From: LZORAL124-50-18 sp051208045 | Lineage (GTDB): Bacteria; Pseudomonadota; Gammaproteobacteria; Pseudomonadales; Oleiphilaceae | Length of the DNA: 64,000 nucleotides | Reading direction: 5' to 3' | NCBI GenBank assembly: GCA_051208045.1 | Contig: JBPJFY010000002.1 | Coordinates: 124,001-188,000, forward strand | Part shown: in pieces, positions 50,258 to 60,100 of the stretch | Position numbering within the stretch: the stretch's first letter is position 1 | Layout of the letters: the number at the start of each line of letters is the position of its first letter | Notes under the pieces: generated by a model | The model's database searches: none | What the model was told of the DNA's origin: nothing | The model's input: only the letters and a program-made list of their open reading frames with translations | Program-made: the position numbers and the translations under genes

Positions 50258-51701
50258 ATGGTCCCTCCCAATACCGTTATTGATTCTGTTGAGTGTGAGA
50301 GTTTTCGCTGACAGTCAGGGAGATATTGGTTCTTCGAGTACCCTGTTTCTTCATTCTGGGCAGGTGTATAGTGCTTCTGCCGAGGAGATCATCTATGGTG
50401 CTACTGGTTATGAAGTCGTACTTGTGAATGCCGGTGCTCGTGTGCATCTGGACGGGAATATCGAACGTATCGAGTTTGCCGATTCGTTTTCACGTTATGA
50501 GTTCTCTGTGCAGGGAACTCAAATTGTCGTGTGGCGGGATTCCTCCGACGTAGCCACATTTTCTGGTTTAAATCAGACCACAAGGTTGGTATTTCAAGAG
50601 GGTGCTGCGGACTTGACGCTGACTGGTCTGGATCAGGCACGCATGGGCGGAAGTGCCCTTCCTCAAGTGCCAATGTCTATGCTCGTGAGTCTGGATGATT
50701 CGGACCGAAGCTCCGTCAAACGCTCATTCCTGTTGGAGAAAGGTGAGGTGGTCACTCTGGCTTCTGGCGCTATTTTTCCGGGTATTGTGCATGACGGTTC
50801 GAGGTTGGTTGTGAGTTACGCGATGGGCAATGACTTGTATGTCCGTCCATTTGATTCAGGGCTTGAACCGATGGATTATGCCACACAAATCACCCAGCGT
50901 CAGGATGTTACCGACCACAAACATCTTTATTTGAACGGAAGCCACTACATTGCTTTTTCCACGCTAGGAGACCGGGATCTTTTCCTGATGCGGTTGGATA
51001 ATGACTTCAATGCAATTGGCAATACGGTGGTGGTCAGCGAGGCGAGTATTCAAACCCGAACTAATGACATGTTGTTGGCTTCGGATGGCGATCAGATTGT
51101 TGTCGGCCAATTCAGGCCTGGTAATTTAAATAACAACGAGCCAAGTGGCCACTTGCTCACGGTCTATGACACCGCTCTTAACCTGGTAGAACCGGATATT
51201 GTGATTAACGCGTTGAGTCATGTGAATACGGCATCTCTGATGTACATCGCGCAGGAGTATTATTTGGTATCACCTTCGTCGCCTGTTGCGGGGAGGGTCG
51301 TTGATACGCAGCGGGATCTGATTCTGACAAAGTGGAGCCAGATGTGGGAGCCCACGATTGAGAAGCCGGTGAGTCTGGTAGATAGCACGACGCTCAATCA
51401 TGAGATTGATGGTGAGGGGCTTTGGATGGCCACTGGGCTTGCTTATGATACACAGAGTAACCAATTGCTTCTGGGGCATACGTTTGTGAATGCTGACAGT
51501 GGTGGTGATCAGGGAACTCTATATTTACGGGTTTTCGATGCGCGCTCCTTTGAACAGACGCAAGAAGCAATCATTGCTGATACAGGCTATGCGAATCGAG
51601 CACACTTTCTGTTGTCAGGGGATTTGCTCTACATTGTTTACGACGACGCTTCTCTTGGTTCGCCTTCTGTCCTGGGCCTGACATACCGCATTAGTCGTTA
51701 G
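50250..51701 (+). CDS. Exported protein sharing the NIERIE-type domain with the NHL protein
   Basis: GTG 50250 overlaps the preceding gene by eight bases. A signal peptide (about 1-20) precedes residues 31-156, a beta-rich domain with LDGNIERIEFADS, FSVQGTQIVV, ATFSGLNQ, LTLTGLDQAR and a LDDSDRS tail. This matches the C-terminal domain of the NHL protein at 18298-20742 in order and motifs. The remaining 320 residues have repeated beta strands with aspartates (YVRPFDSGLEPMDY, LFLMRLDNDFNAIGNTVVV, LTVYDTALNLV), suggesting a beta-propeller. The protein is extracytoplasmic; its function is unknown. It converges on the DUF1614 gene. Confidence 0.75.
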   Translation: MNRWSLPIPLLILLSVRVFADSQGDIGSSSTLFLHSGQVYSASAEEIIYGATGYEVVLVNAGARVHLDGNIERIEFADSFSRYEFSVQGTQIVVWRDSSDVATFSGLNQTTRLVFQEGAADLTLTGLDQARMGGSALPQVPMSMLVSLDDSDRSSVKRSFLLEKGEVVTLASGAIFPGIVHDGSRLVVSYAMGNDLYVRPFDSGLEPMDYATQITQRQDVTDHKHLYLNGSHYIAFSTLGDRDLFLMRLDNDFNAIGNTVVVSEASIQTRTNDMLLASDGDQIVVGQFRPGNLNNNEPSGHLLTVYDTALNLVEPDIVINALSHVNTASLMYIAQEYYLVSPSSPVAGRVVDTQRDLILTKWSQMWEPTIEKPVSLVDSTTLNHEIDGEGLWMATGLAYDTQSNQLLLGHTFVNADSGGDQGTLYLRVFDARSFEQTQEAIIADTGYANRAHFLLSGDLLYIVYDDASLGSPSVLGLTYRISR

Positions 51702-51703
51702 CC

Positions 51704-52540
51704 CTACTCTGGTGCTGGGGGGACGGAGACATCCGTGCACTGATTCGTCAGCAGAGTTGACCCGTCTCGCTGAGTCACAATTCTGGGCGAACACCTCGTC
51801 TCCCTCCCTCGTGAAGAGGGTGCCGCATCAACTTCAGATGTGGTCTTTGTTTTCGGTAATTGGATTGCCGGGGGTGGTGCCACTCTGGGGCCATGATAGA
51901 GCGTGGACTGCCCCATAAACTGCGCAAATGCAGCGGCGAGGATGCCAAATGTAAACAGGGCGTCCAGCACACCGGCACCGCCAATCGCACCATTGCGAAA
52001 TTTTACATTGCCGAGTTGTTTGAGCTTTAACAGATCGCCACCAATCAATGTCCCAATCACTGCCACGCTATACGCCCAGGCAGCCCGGTTTTCACCGCCC
52101 AGGAAAAGTGCGGTTGCGCCGGCCAGCAAGGCGGCGTGGGCGGAGATCAAAATACCATAATCCGTGTTGACCCGGCTGGAAAAATACGCCACAACGCCGA
52201 CGGCAAAGATGCTGACCGCTATGCCCGGCAGGGCCAGCTGATGCTGGTAGATTAAATAAACGGACAGCGCGATGGGCGCGACAGCCCCGCCGAGATTGAT
52301 GCTGATGGGGAGTCTGCGTTCCGTGCTGAGATCAAAGGTATTCCGGACCGGATTATTGAGAACCGTTTTCCAGGTTTTGATGGACGCGAGCGGGATGTTC
52401 ACGAGGCTCGCCAGAAGGAGGGTGGGGATCAGCCACAGCCAGTCTGACGAGCGAATGCCGATCGCGTCATACAGCGGCGTGAGGAGCCCATAACGATGGA
52501 ACAGCCAGATCAGTATGGGATACAGTATCAAGCCTGCCAT
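51704..52540 (-). CDS. DUF1614 family membrane protein
   Basis: The 278-residue protein has about six hydrophobic segments. It carries family-like motifs: SLVNIPL near residue 45, SINLGGAVAPIALSVYL, TLIGGDLLKL and GGAGVLDALFTFGILAA. A hydrophilic tail of about 60 residues with a Cys pair follows (TRCSPRIV, TNQC). GAGGAG lies five bases before ATG 52540. Function of DUF1614 is unknown. It begins 22 bp after the M3 peptidase gene on the same strand. Confidence 0.78.
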   Translation of the reverse strand: MAGLILYPILIWLFHRYGLLTPLYDAIGIRSSDWLWLIPTLLLASLVNIPLASIKTWKTVLNNPVRNTFDLSTERRLPISINLGGAVAPIALSVYLIYQHQLALPGIAVSIFAVGVVAYFSSRVNTDYGILISAHAALLAGATALFLGGENRAAWAYSVAVIGTLIGGDLLKLKQLGNVKFRNGAIGGAGVLDALFTFGILAAAFAQFMGQSTLYHGPRVAPPPAIQLPKTKTTSEVDAAPSSRGRETRCSPRIVTQRDGSTLLTNQCTDVSVPPAPE

Positions 52541-52561
52541 CGTGCTCCTCTGGGGATCGGC

Positions 52562-54535
52562 TCAGGGCTGAATCATTTTCAGCTTGTTCAAATAGGCCTC
52601 CTTGCTGAAAGGACGCCCCAAAAAGTCCGCAACAAAATCCTGGGCGGGTTGGCTGCCCGCCGCACCCAGAATCTTGTCCCGATAGCGCTGCGCCACGGTC
52701 GTGTTTCTCATGCCGTGCTGTTGAAACTCCGAAAACAAATCCGTCGCAATAGACAGTGACCACTGGTAGGTATAGTAGTTGGACGAGTAACCATCAAGGT
52801 GACCAAAGCTGGCATAGAAAGCGGTCCCTTCCACAAAGGGGTAGGGCGAGTACCTGGCCGCCAGAGTTTTCATCAATGGCATTAACTCAAAACTGTCAGG
52901 ATCCTTGTCATAATAGTTCAATGACAGGTTCGCATAGTAGATCTGAGTCGCGGTATTCAGGGCCAGGCCAAAATCGCGCGCTTTATTCATTTTTTCCACC
53001 AATGCCACGGGAATGGGGTCGCCTTTGCTGTTCGTCGCGAAGGTCTTCAGTGTGTCGTAGTCCCACACCCATTCCTCCAGCATTTGCGAGGGTGCTTCCA
53101 CAAAGTCATGCTCCATGCTCATGCCGGCAATGGCGTACCAGGCCTGATTACCTGAAAAGATATTGTGCAGCAAGTGCCCGAATTCGTGGAGAAACGTTTC
53201 CACGTCATCGTGCTCCATCAATCCTTTAGGGAAGTTCTGCGCCAGCGCAGACACCGGTACGTGCTTGCCGGCCAACCCGGTGCGCAGTGTCCAGTGCGCT
53301 GCGTGCTTGTACTTGTTTTCCCGCGGGTGGTTATCCATGTAAAAGCGGCCAATCACCTGGTCTTTTTCCACAACCTCATAGGCTTCCACATCCTCATGCC
53401 AGGTCGGGGTAGACCAGGGACGAATCTGGACGCCGAACAGGTCTTGCGTGAGCTGGAAGATGCCTGCGCGTACTTTCGGGTACGAAAAGTATTCGCGTAC
53501 CTCCCGTGCATCCAGACCGTAATCCTCCCGGCGCATGAGTTCCTCAATATACCCGGCTTGCCAAACCTGTACTTCGGCGGCTTCCGGATTGATTTTTTTC
53601 AGCCGTGCTAGGCGTTGCGCTTTCTCTCTGGCCACGGGCGCTTTGAGGGCGTTGTTGATCGCGTCCAGAAACGCGTGCGCGTTTTCCGGCGAGCCGATCA
53701 TCTGATCGCTCATGGCATAGCTGGCCCAGTTGGCGAAACCCAGCATTTTTGCCAGTTCATGCCGTGTTTCAATGAGTTTTTTCAACACCGGCTCATTGAC
53801 AGGGTAGCCCCGGGACCGGGACGCAACACGCAGTGCATGGCGGAGTTCATCGCTGTCCGCATACTGCATGACCGGCACGAGATCCGGGTAATCGGTAGAA
53901 ATACGCACGACGCCCTTGTCATCTGGCGTGTGGGTGTCGATGTAGTCCTGTGGTAATCCTTTCAGCGCTTCTACTGTTGTTTCTACGTAGCGCACGTCTT
54001 CCTGAATGTTTTTCGCAAACAGGTTACCGGTTTCTTCGATCACCTGGTGCAGTTGTCGAATTTTTTCCCGGGTGGTGGCGTCTTTGTCCACGCCTGCCAG
54101 ACGAAACTGCAGCAATGTCTTTTCCACCATGTACTGCTCTTTTCCGGTCAGGCTCGCAGGGTCAATGGCCTTAACCCGGTCATACAATGGTCGGGACATC
54201 TGCACGCGCGTGTAAAAATCTGACTTTTTCTCGCTGCAGGCCGTGGCGGCATCGCGCAGCGCAGTATCCGGGTGCACCGCTTTGAAATAGGAGGAATGCT
54301 GAGACGGTTGTAACTTGTCCCACATGGCATCATAGCTGCTGAATACCGAAGCGACCGAGGCTGGCGATGTATCCTGTTCAAGGCGGGTGAAGGCCGCTTC
54401 TGCCTGAACTAAGGTGTCATCGCAGAGTTTGGTGAACGCTTCTGCGCTGAGATTGGGGTCAATATCGACGGCCAGGCCAGGGGCCGAAGCGAAAAGTAAA
54501 ACGCTTGCCCAGAGGCAACGTTGTGACGATTTCAT
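52562..54535 (-). CDS. M3 family zinc oligopeptidase, exported
   Basis: ATG 54535 has AGGA eight bases upstream and gives a signal peptide (MKSSQRCLWASVLLFASAPGLA), so the enzyme is probably periplasmic, unlike cytosolic PrlC. The zinc motif HEFGHLLH lies near residue 450, with the third-ligand helix SMEHDFVEAPSQMLEEW typical of M3 peptidases. The final GAAGSQPAQDFVADFLGRPF is the family's C-terminal signature. The length (657) is normal. It likely degrades short peptides. It is followed by the DUF1614 gene. Confidence 0.92.
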   Translation of the reverse strand: MKSSQRCLWASVLLFASAPGLAVDIDPNLSAEAFTKLCDDTLVQAEAAFTRLEQDTSPASVASVFSSYDAMWDKLQPSQHSSYFKAVHPDTALRDAATACSEKKSDFYTRVQMSRPLYDRVKAIDPASLTGKEQYMVEKTLLQFRLAGVDKDATTREKIRQLHQVIEETGNLFAKNIQEDVRYVETTVEALKGLPQDYIDTHTPDDKGVVRISTDYPDLVPVMQYADSDELRHALRVASRSRGYPVNEPVLKKLIETRHELAKMLGFANWASYAMSDQMIGSPENAHAFLDAINNALKAPVAREKAQRLARLKKINPEAAEVQVWQAGYIEELMRREDYGLDAREVREYFSYPKVRAGIFQLTQDLFGVQIRPWSTPTWHEDVEAYEVVEKDQVIGRFYMDNHPRENKYKHAAHWTLRTGLAGKHVPVSALAQNFPKGLMEHDDVETFLHEFGHLLHNIFSGNQAWYAIAGMSMEHDFVEAPSQMLEEWVWDYDTLKTFATNSKGDPIPVALVEKMNKARDFGLALNTATQIYYANLSLNYYDKDPDSFELMPLMKTLAARYSPYPFVEGTAFYASFGHLDGYSSNYYTYQWSLSIATDLFSEFQQHGMRNTTVAQRYRDKILGAAGSQPAQDFVADFLGRPFSKEAYLNKLKMIQP

Positions 54536-54678
54536 GCTGATTCCTGAGATTTCGATCGCGCCGGTAAGCGCTGGACTGTTGGGTTGACAGGCGGCTGAGG
54601 CCGAATTCGCCACGTGCCTGTCGATGGCGGCATCGTATTACAAATATGACGGGGGAATCAAGTCACGGGATTAGCTGC

Positions 54679-55455
54679 TTATTGGAGCCCGTATTTCACC
54701 AGAAGCGGAGCGATCTGACCGGAAGCGATCAAGTCCGCCAGCCTGCGATTGATGTCATCCAACAGGTGTACGCAAGGCGATGCGCGAGAGAGTAAAAAGT
54801 ACACGGGAAGTTCTGTCACAGGCGTTGGAAGTGGAGTAATTTCCTGATGGAATCCCAGCTTCTCGGCCGTGCGCAATCCATCGTAGTTTGCCAGCAGAAT
54901 GTATTGAATACGTCCGGCAGCGAGCAATCCAAAGCTTTTTTTTGCATCTGAATATTGTTCAATGGTCAGATATTGTTCATCGAATTGGTCGAACTCGGTA
55001 CCATAGGAGCCCCCGAGAGGCCGCATGCCGCGTTTACCGATCAGATCCTGCAGACGGGCATACGCGAACGAGCGCTCCTTGTGCACGAACACCCGGATTT
55101 CCTCCTGAAAGAAAGCGCTGGTGTAGGTGTATTTTGCGGCACGATCCTCGGTATGGTACACGCCGAGTAACACATCCAGACCGCCCACATCCAGGAGGTG
55201 GAAGAGCCGGGGCCAGGGCACCGAGTTTTGTACATGAACAGCCACATTCAAGCGAGCAGCCACCTGGCGTAACACATCCAACCCCAAACCGTGCAGTTCA
55301 CCCGTCGAATTCTCGCGATAGGCAATGGGTTCCCAACCATCGGAACCATTCACGCGCAGAGTGGTGCAGCTCTGGGCATACACAAGTGCACTGCCGGTAA
55401 CGCACAGCGCGACCAGTGCACTGAGCAATGTTTTGAATGCAGGGTGTACAATCAT
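54679..55455 (-). CDS. Amino-acid-type solute-binding protein (SBP family 3)
   Basis: ATG 55455 gives a good signal peptide (FKTLLSALVALCVTGSALVYA); ATG 55503 would add 16 residues. The mature protein follows the family 3 binding-protein layout (LRVNGSDGWEPIAYRENSTGELHGLGLDVLRQVA, VHVQNSVPWPRLFHLLD, RAAKYTYTSAFFQEEI). Its 258 residues contain no transporter partner nearby. Such orphan proteins may be sensors or scavengers. It is divergent from a second binding-like protein. Confidence 0.78.
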   Translation of the reverse strand: MIVHPAFKTLLSALVALCVTGSALVYAQSCTTLRVNGSDGWEPIAYRENSTGELHGLGLDVLRQVAARLNVAVHVQNSVPWPRLFHLLDVGGLDVLLGVYHTEDRAAKYTYTSAFFQEEIRVFVHKERSFAYARLQDLIGKRGMRPLGGSYGTEFDQFDEQYLTIEQYSDAKKSFGLLAAGRIQYILLANYDGLRTAEKLGFHQEITPLPTPVTELPVYFLLSRASPCVHLLDDINRRLADLIASGQIAPLLVKYGLQ

Positions 55456-55643
55456 AAAAGCAAATGCCTGCCGGCCCTTAGCGATCACTCTTCTATTAAG
55501 CATTGTTGGAGTGGTCGAAAATTTCAATGTTTTGTTACATTGAATCCAGGGAGCGGCTACACCAAATGCACGATAGTGCATCTACTTGAGCTCAGTGTGA
55601 TCTATAATTAATCCATGGCAGACAATGAGAGGGCAGGGTGAAC

Positions 55644-56507
55644 ATGGTATCCATCAGAGAAGGCTTCCTGCGGTTCGCGCTTGTGTTTTGTTGGGTCATT
55701 TGCACTGCGGTTCAGGCCAGCACGCTCGAAGTCAAACACTATCAGGCCCAGGAGCGTTACGTTTTCGGCTTGAAACTGCTGGACCTTGCGCTCAGTAAAG
55801 TGTCGAAAGATTACCTCATTCTCGGGCCGGACAGTGACTCAATTAATGAAGCCCGCGGCGAACTTGAGGTGATTGAGGGGCGGTTGGATCTGCAGTTTCT
55901 GTCCACGAACCTGTATCGGGAGTCGCGAATGATTCCCATCAAAATTCCGGTGTATCGGGGGTTGCTCGGGTTGCGTTTACTGCTGGTGACACCTGCCAGG
56001 GCGGCGGAGATCAGCGGCATAAAAAACCTGCATGATCTGCGTAGTTTCCATGGCTTGCATGGTACGCACTGGGGAGACCTGCCCGTCTATGAGGCAAACC
56101 AATTACCGGTCGTCTCGCACGTGAAATACCGGTCGCTCTTCAAGATGCTGATCGCGGGCCGAGCGGACTACTTTCACAGAGGCGTGTCCGAAATCTGGCC
56201 GGAACAGGAGCGCCACGCCAACAATATCATGATCGCGGAGCACGTCGCCTTGTTTTATGAGCACCCGGTCTATTTTTTCGTGGGTAAACATCGTCCTGGC
56301 TTGGCAATCATATTGGAACAGGGATTGAACGTTGCGCTTCAAGATGGATCGTTTCAGGAGCTGTTCATGAACGAGTATCAATCCATGCTGGATAAGGCGG
56401 ATCTGGCGAGCAGAAGAATTTTGTACCTGGAGAACCCGGTGGTGCCAGAAGGAACGCCGCCGGTGGACACCCGTTGGTGGTTGCCGGCGGACGTGCTGAT
56501 TCGATAA
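55644..56507 (+). CDS. Periplasmic solute-binding-like protein
   Basis: A signal peptide (about 1-25, AVQA) precedes a two-lobe binding-protein fold with weak family 3 resemblance. It has YVFGLKLLDLALSKVSKDY, RLDLQFLSTNLYRESRMIPI, LLLVTPARAAEISGIKNLHDL and FKMLIAGRADYF. ATG 55644 is taken as start, with GGGCAGGG upstream; GTG 55638 is possible. It is divergent from the other binding protein with a gap of 188 bp. No permease is encoded nearby. The ligand is unknown. Confidence 0.7.
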   Translation: MVSIREGFLRFALVFCWVICTAVQASTLEVKHYQAQERYVFGLKLLDLALSKVSKDYLILGPDSDSINEARGELEVIEGRLDLQFLSTNLYRESRMIPIKIPVYRGLLGLRLLLVTPARAAEISGIKNLHDLRSFHGLHGTHWGDLPVYEANQLPVVSHVKYRSLFKMLIAGRADYFHRGVSEIWPEQERHANNIMIAEHVALFYEHPVYFFVGKHRPGLAIILEQGLNVALQDGSFQELFMNEYQSMLDKADLASRRILYLENPVVPEGTPPVDTRWWLPADVLIR

Positions 56508-56635
56508 GCGCTTGTCACGATGCAGGCAATATCGAGGCTAATTTGATCCAGAGACACATATTCAGTTTCCGTTAATCCAAAAATGCCTATACTGATCCCA
56601 TACTCGATCATGAACGCCTGAAGAAGGAGACAGGA

Positions 56636-57160
56636 ATGACAAAAAAACTGATGGTAGGTGCATTGTGTATGGGGCTGGCCGTCGCGTCGCAGGCCGGCTT
56701 GCCCGATGCGGGAAAATTGCAGGCATTGAAAGCGGGTTTGCAGCAACAATTGGACGCATTTCAGCCGATTAAAAATGCCAGCGGAAAATGCGTGGCATTA
56801 CCGGTCGATCATGTAAAGAACAGCGGCACGCAGGCGATTGCGGAAAACTGCGAAGGCAAAGCCAATCAGCGCTGGAACCTGAAAGACGGCTTGATCTCGA
56901 ATCCGGGCAAGCTCTGCTTGCAGCCTGTGGCGGCAGAAGGACAGCCCACCGTGGTGCAGGCGATCACCTGCAGTGAAGCCGAGGATAAGTCGGCACAAAT
57001 GTGGCAAGTCGCCGGTGAGTTTGCCAAAGGCGCGATGCTCAAGCTCGGCGACCAGTGCCTGTCCACGGAAAATGGCGATGCTAACGCGCGCCTGGTGCTG
57101 CAGGGGTGTGATGAAAACAACGCCAACCAAAAGTGGCTGCAGGAAGCGAAAGCCGAATAA
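56636..57160 (+). CDS. Small secreted ricin-type beta-trefoil lectin
   Basis: A signal peptide (1-20) precedes a single beta-trefoil of about 130 residues with three QxW-type repeats: ENCEGKANQRWNLKDG, SEAEDKSAQMWQVAG and GCDENNANQKWLQEA. AAGGAG lies before ATG 56636. No catalytic domain is attached, so it is probably a carbohydrate-binding protein. It converges on tamB. It belongs to the same fold family as the C-terminus of the PLC-lectin protein. Confidence 0.85.
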   Translation: MTKKLMVGALCMGLAVASQAGLPDAGKLQALKAGLQQQLDAFQPIKNASGKCVALPVDHVKNSGTQAIAENCEGKANQRWNLKDGLISNPGKLCLQPVAAEGQPTVVQAITCSEAEDKSAQMWQVAGEFAKGAMLKLGDQCLSTENGDANARLVLQGCDENNANQKWLQEAKAE

Positions 57161-57176
57161 TCATCTGATTGCTCAG

Positions 57177-60100
57177 CTATCGGCTCAGTCGGTAGCTGAA
57201 GTCCACGCCACTGTCCCGATCTCCCGCTGTGCCTTCTACCCCCAGCCGCTGGTTAATCTCATAACGCAAATTAAACGCTTTTTCGTTCTCGAAGAGATCG
57301 TAGCCAATACTCACGTACAGGTCGGGTTTGAGGTAGGTCCCCAAAGACAGGTCTTTACGAATATCCCCCCCCAGCGCAGAGCCGGTGACGATGTAAGAAA
57401 GAATGTTTTTATCGTCGGTCATGGGCTCAGAGAACAGTTTTACGCGGGGCTCCTGCGCGCGCCCCTGAATGTGCACGCCCGCTTTGGAGACTTTTCCGGC
57501 GCTCAGGTATTCGGACGGCTTATCATGTATGGTGCGGTAGGCTTTGATGTCCAGCCCCGGATTGTCAGCAGGCCCGCCCAGGAAGAGCACACGGCCCTTG
57601 TCGATGGTCAGGTCCTGTCCGTAAGAGCGGAAATACCCATCCACGATCTGGATTTCGCCTTCAGCGCTGGGCATGGCGTTCTTGGGATCGAGCGTCAGGC
57701 GAATGCCCCCGGCCAGTTTGCTGTTAAAGCCAACGACGGCCAGTTTCACGTTCTCACCGAGTTGCAGAGCGACATTGCCCGCCACCGCAAATGGCGGCGC
57801 TGAGTTGGTTTCATCCACATGCGTGCTTTCATCAGCGCGTGAGGTGTCCGTAAGCACCACATCGGATGAGGCTTTGACGGCGGTTCCTCCGGTCTGGCTT
57901 TCGCCAATCACGACGTTTGGCGTGATGTCGGCCGAGGGGATGTCGACACGGCCCTGAATGCGTATCCCTGCAGGGAGGACGTTCAGGGTAAGGTCAGGCG
58001 AGACTGTTGCACGCACATCCGGGACTTGCACTGCCAGGAGGTTTTGTCCCTGTATGCGTACGTCCGTGGCCCAGTCCTGTGCCGAGGTGACTTGGCCGTC
58101 GGTTGTGATCTTCAACCAGCCCTCGCCGGATTTCAGTTTCAGTTGCGTTCGGGCTTTTCCGGTCTCATCCGCCTGCAGCCTCGCCTGAATGTCTTCCAGC
58201 ACAAGCCCCGCGATGGGAAGGGAGAGGAGGCCATCTTTCAACTGCACGTCTGCCACCACCTGGGGGGCGGAGAGTGTGCCGTCGATATTAATGTCGCCCT
58301 GAATCGCGCCTTCGGATTTATCCAGCTGAGGGACAAACGTGGGCAGCAGGCCCAGGTCAGCTACCCGGGTGGTAATCTTCGCCGAGACAGTTTGGTCCGG
58401 CGCAGGATTCAACGGCTGCAGGCCGGGCAGTGCGGCCTGCAGGCTGATCCGGCTGTCTTCCAGCAGGGAAAACTCGCTGGTGGCCGTCAGTCCGGCCGTA
58501 TCGACGGACACTTGTGTTGTGCCGCCGCGGTGGGTGAACTCATGTTGCTCGCCCTGAACGTTCGTATGAATGGTGCCTTCGGAAACCTTCAGCGTCGCCT
58601 GCGCCTGTAGCTGTTGTTCGGGAGGCAGCTTGGGAGAGAGTGACAGCTGCCAGTCAGCGTTGATCTGTGTGTCATCGATTTGGAATCCTTCAGGCAACCA
58701 GGGGCGGGCCGCCAGGCCGGTCGGAAGCGCGTTCAAATGGCCCGACGTTTTCAGGCCTCCCGAGTTTTGCGTGGCCTGCGTGCACAATGAGGTCTGCCAC
58801 TGGTTTTCCTGCAGGCAAAGTTGCCCCAAGGCGATGTCATCAGCTGCCAGCGCGAGCGAAGCGGGTTCTGCCAGCACCCAGTGCCCGAAGTCCCGAGTGA
58901 GGGCGGAGAGCGATTCTATTGCGCCTTGCCAGCGTTGGACGTCCTTGAGGTAACCGCCCTTGAGATGGGTAGACACTGTTTCCGACGGGGTGGAAACGGA
59001 CGCCTGGAGCTGATGGTCCGACAGCGTGCCTTTGCTGTCGAGCTGCAGCGCTTCTATGCGTGTCTGGTTTGCCTGGGAGACGTTCTCGGCGCGAAGGGAG
59101 GCGGCGAGCTGATCGGTAGATAGATCAAAAGCCAGTTGGCCGTTCACTCGGGTCAGTGCCCACTCCTCAAAGCCGAGGTTGTCGCCATCCAAGTCGAGGG
59201 AGAGCGCGGGGAGATCTGCCGCACCGGACAGGTGCACATTGGCAGTGAGTTGCCCGTGGGCCTGCGGTAATAATTCAGCGAGTTCAGGGGCATGGACGCG
59301 CGCGGTGAGCGCCGCGGCTTTCCCGTAATGCCCTTTGGCGGCGACCGAAGTCCTGCCGGAGTGTAACGCAAAATTCTCGATGGCAAGGGCATCGCCTGCT
59401 ACGGCAACATTGGCGTTGGCGGCGAGCGGGTAGCCCCGCAGGTGACCTGACAGGTCGGTGAGCCGCACCAGCGCTTCAAGTTGTTCGTTGAGTGAGCCGG
59501 CCGTAGACAGGGAGGCATTCAGCGATCCCGGCAGCGCCGGCCAATGTAAGCCGGGTTGAAGGTTTTCTGCGCTTACGGCCAGCTTCCAGTCCACGGCGGG
59601 TTGCCACCGAGTGTCCCCCGTCACCCGAATCTGACCGCCCAGCGTGTGTGCAGTCAGTTGCAGTGTCTCCAGGCGTTCGAGATTGCCGGTGCCCTCAAAG
59701 TTAAGATCTACCGATGGTGCGCCTTCTGCCAATACATCGGTCTGCAGACTCAGGGTATAGTTGGACAGCGGGCCGGTCAGCGACAAAGCGCCTTCACGAC
59801 TCTGCGCCAATGGGTTTCCGGTGAGGGGCCATTGCAGGTTTTCCCAGCCGACCTTCAGCTCATGCGCGCCCGACTCGGAGAGGGCAACACGGCCAGTGGT
59901 GGTCAGCGTGCTGGCGGCCGGGGGTAACGCGAGGTGCCAGCGGTCAATCGTGAGATGTTCGCCGGTGAGCTTGCCTGTGAATGTCTGGGACAGGGTGAGC
60001 GCGTCGGGCCAATCCGGCCAGTATTGCTTAAACCTGAGGTTCTCACTCGCGATCTCAAAGTCGCCTGTGACGGTGGGTTGAAGCGAAAACTGGCCCGAGG

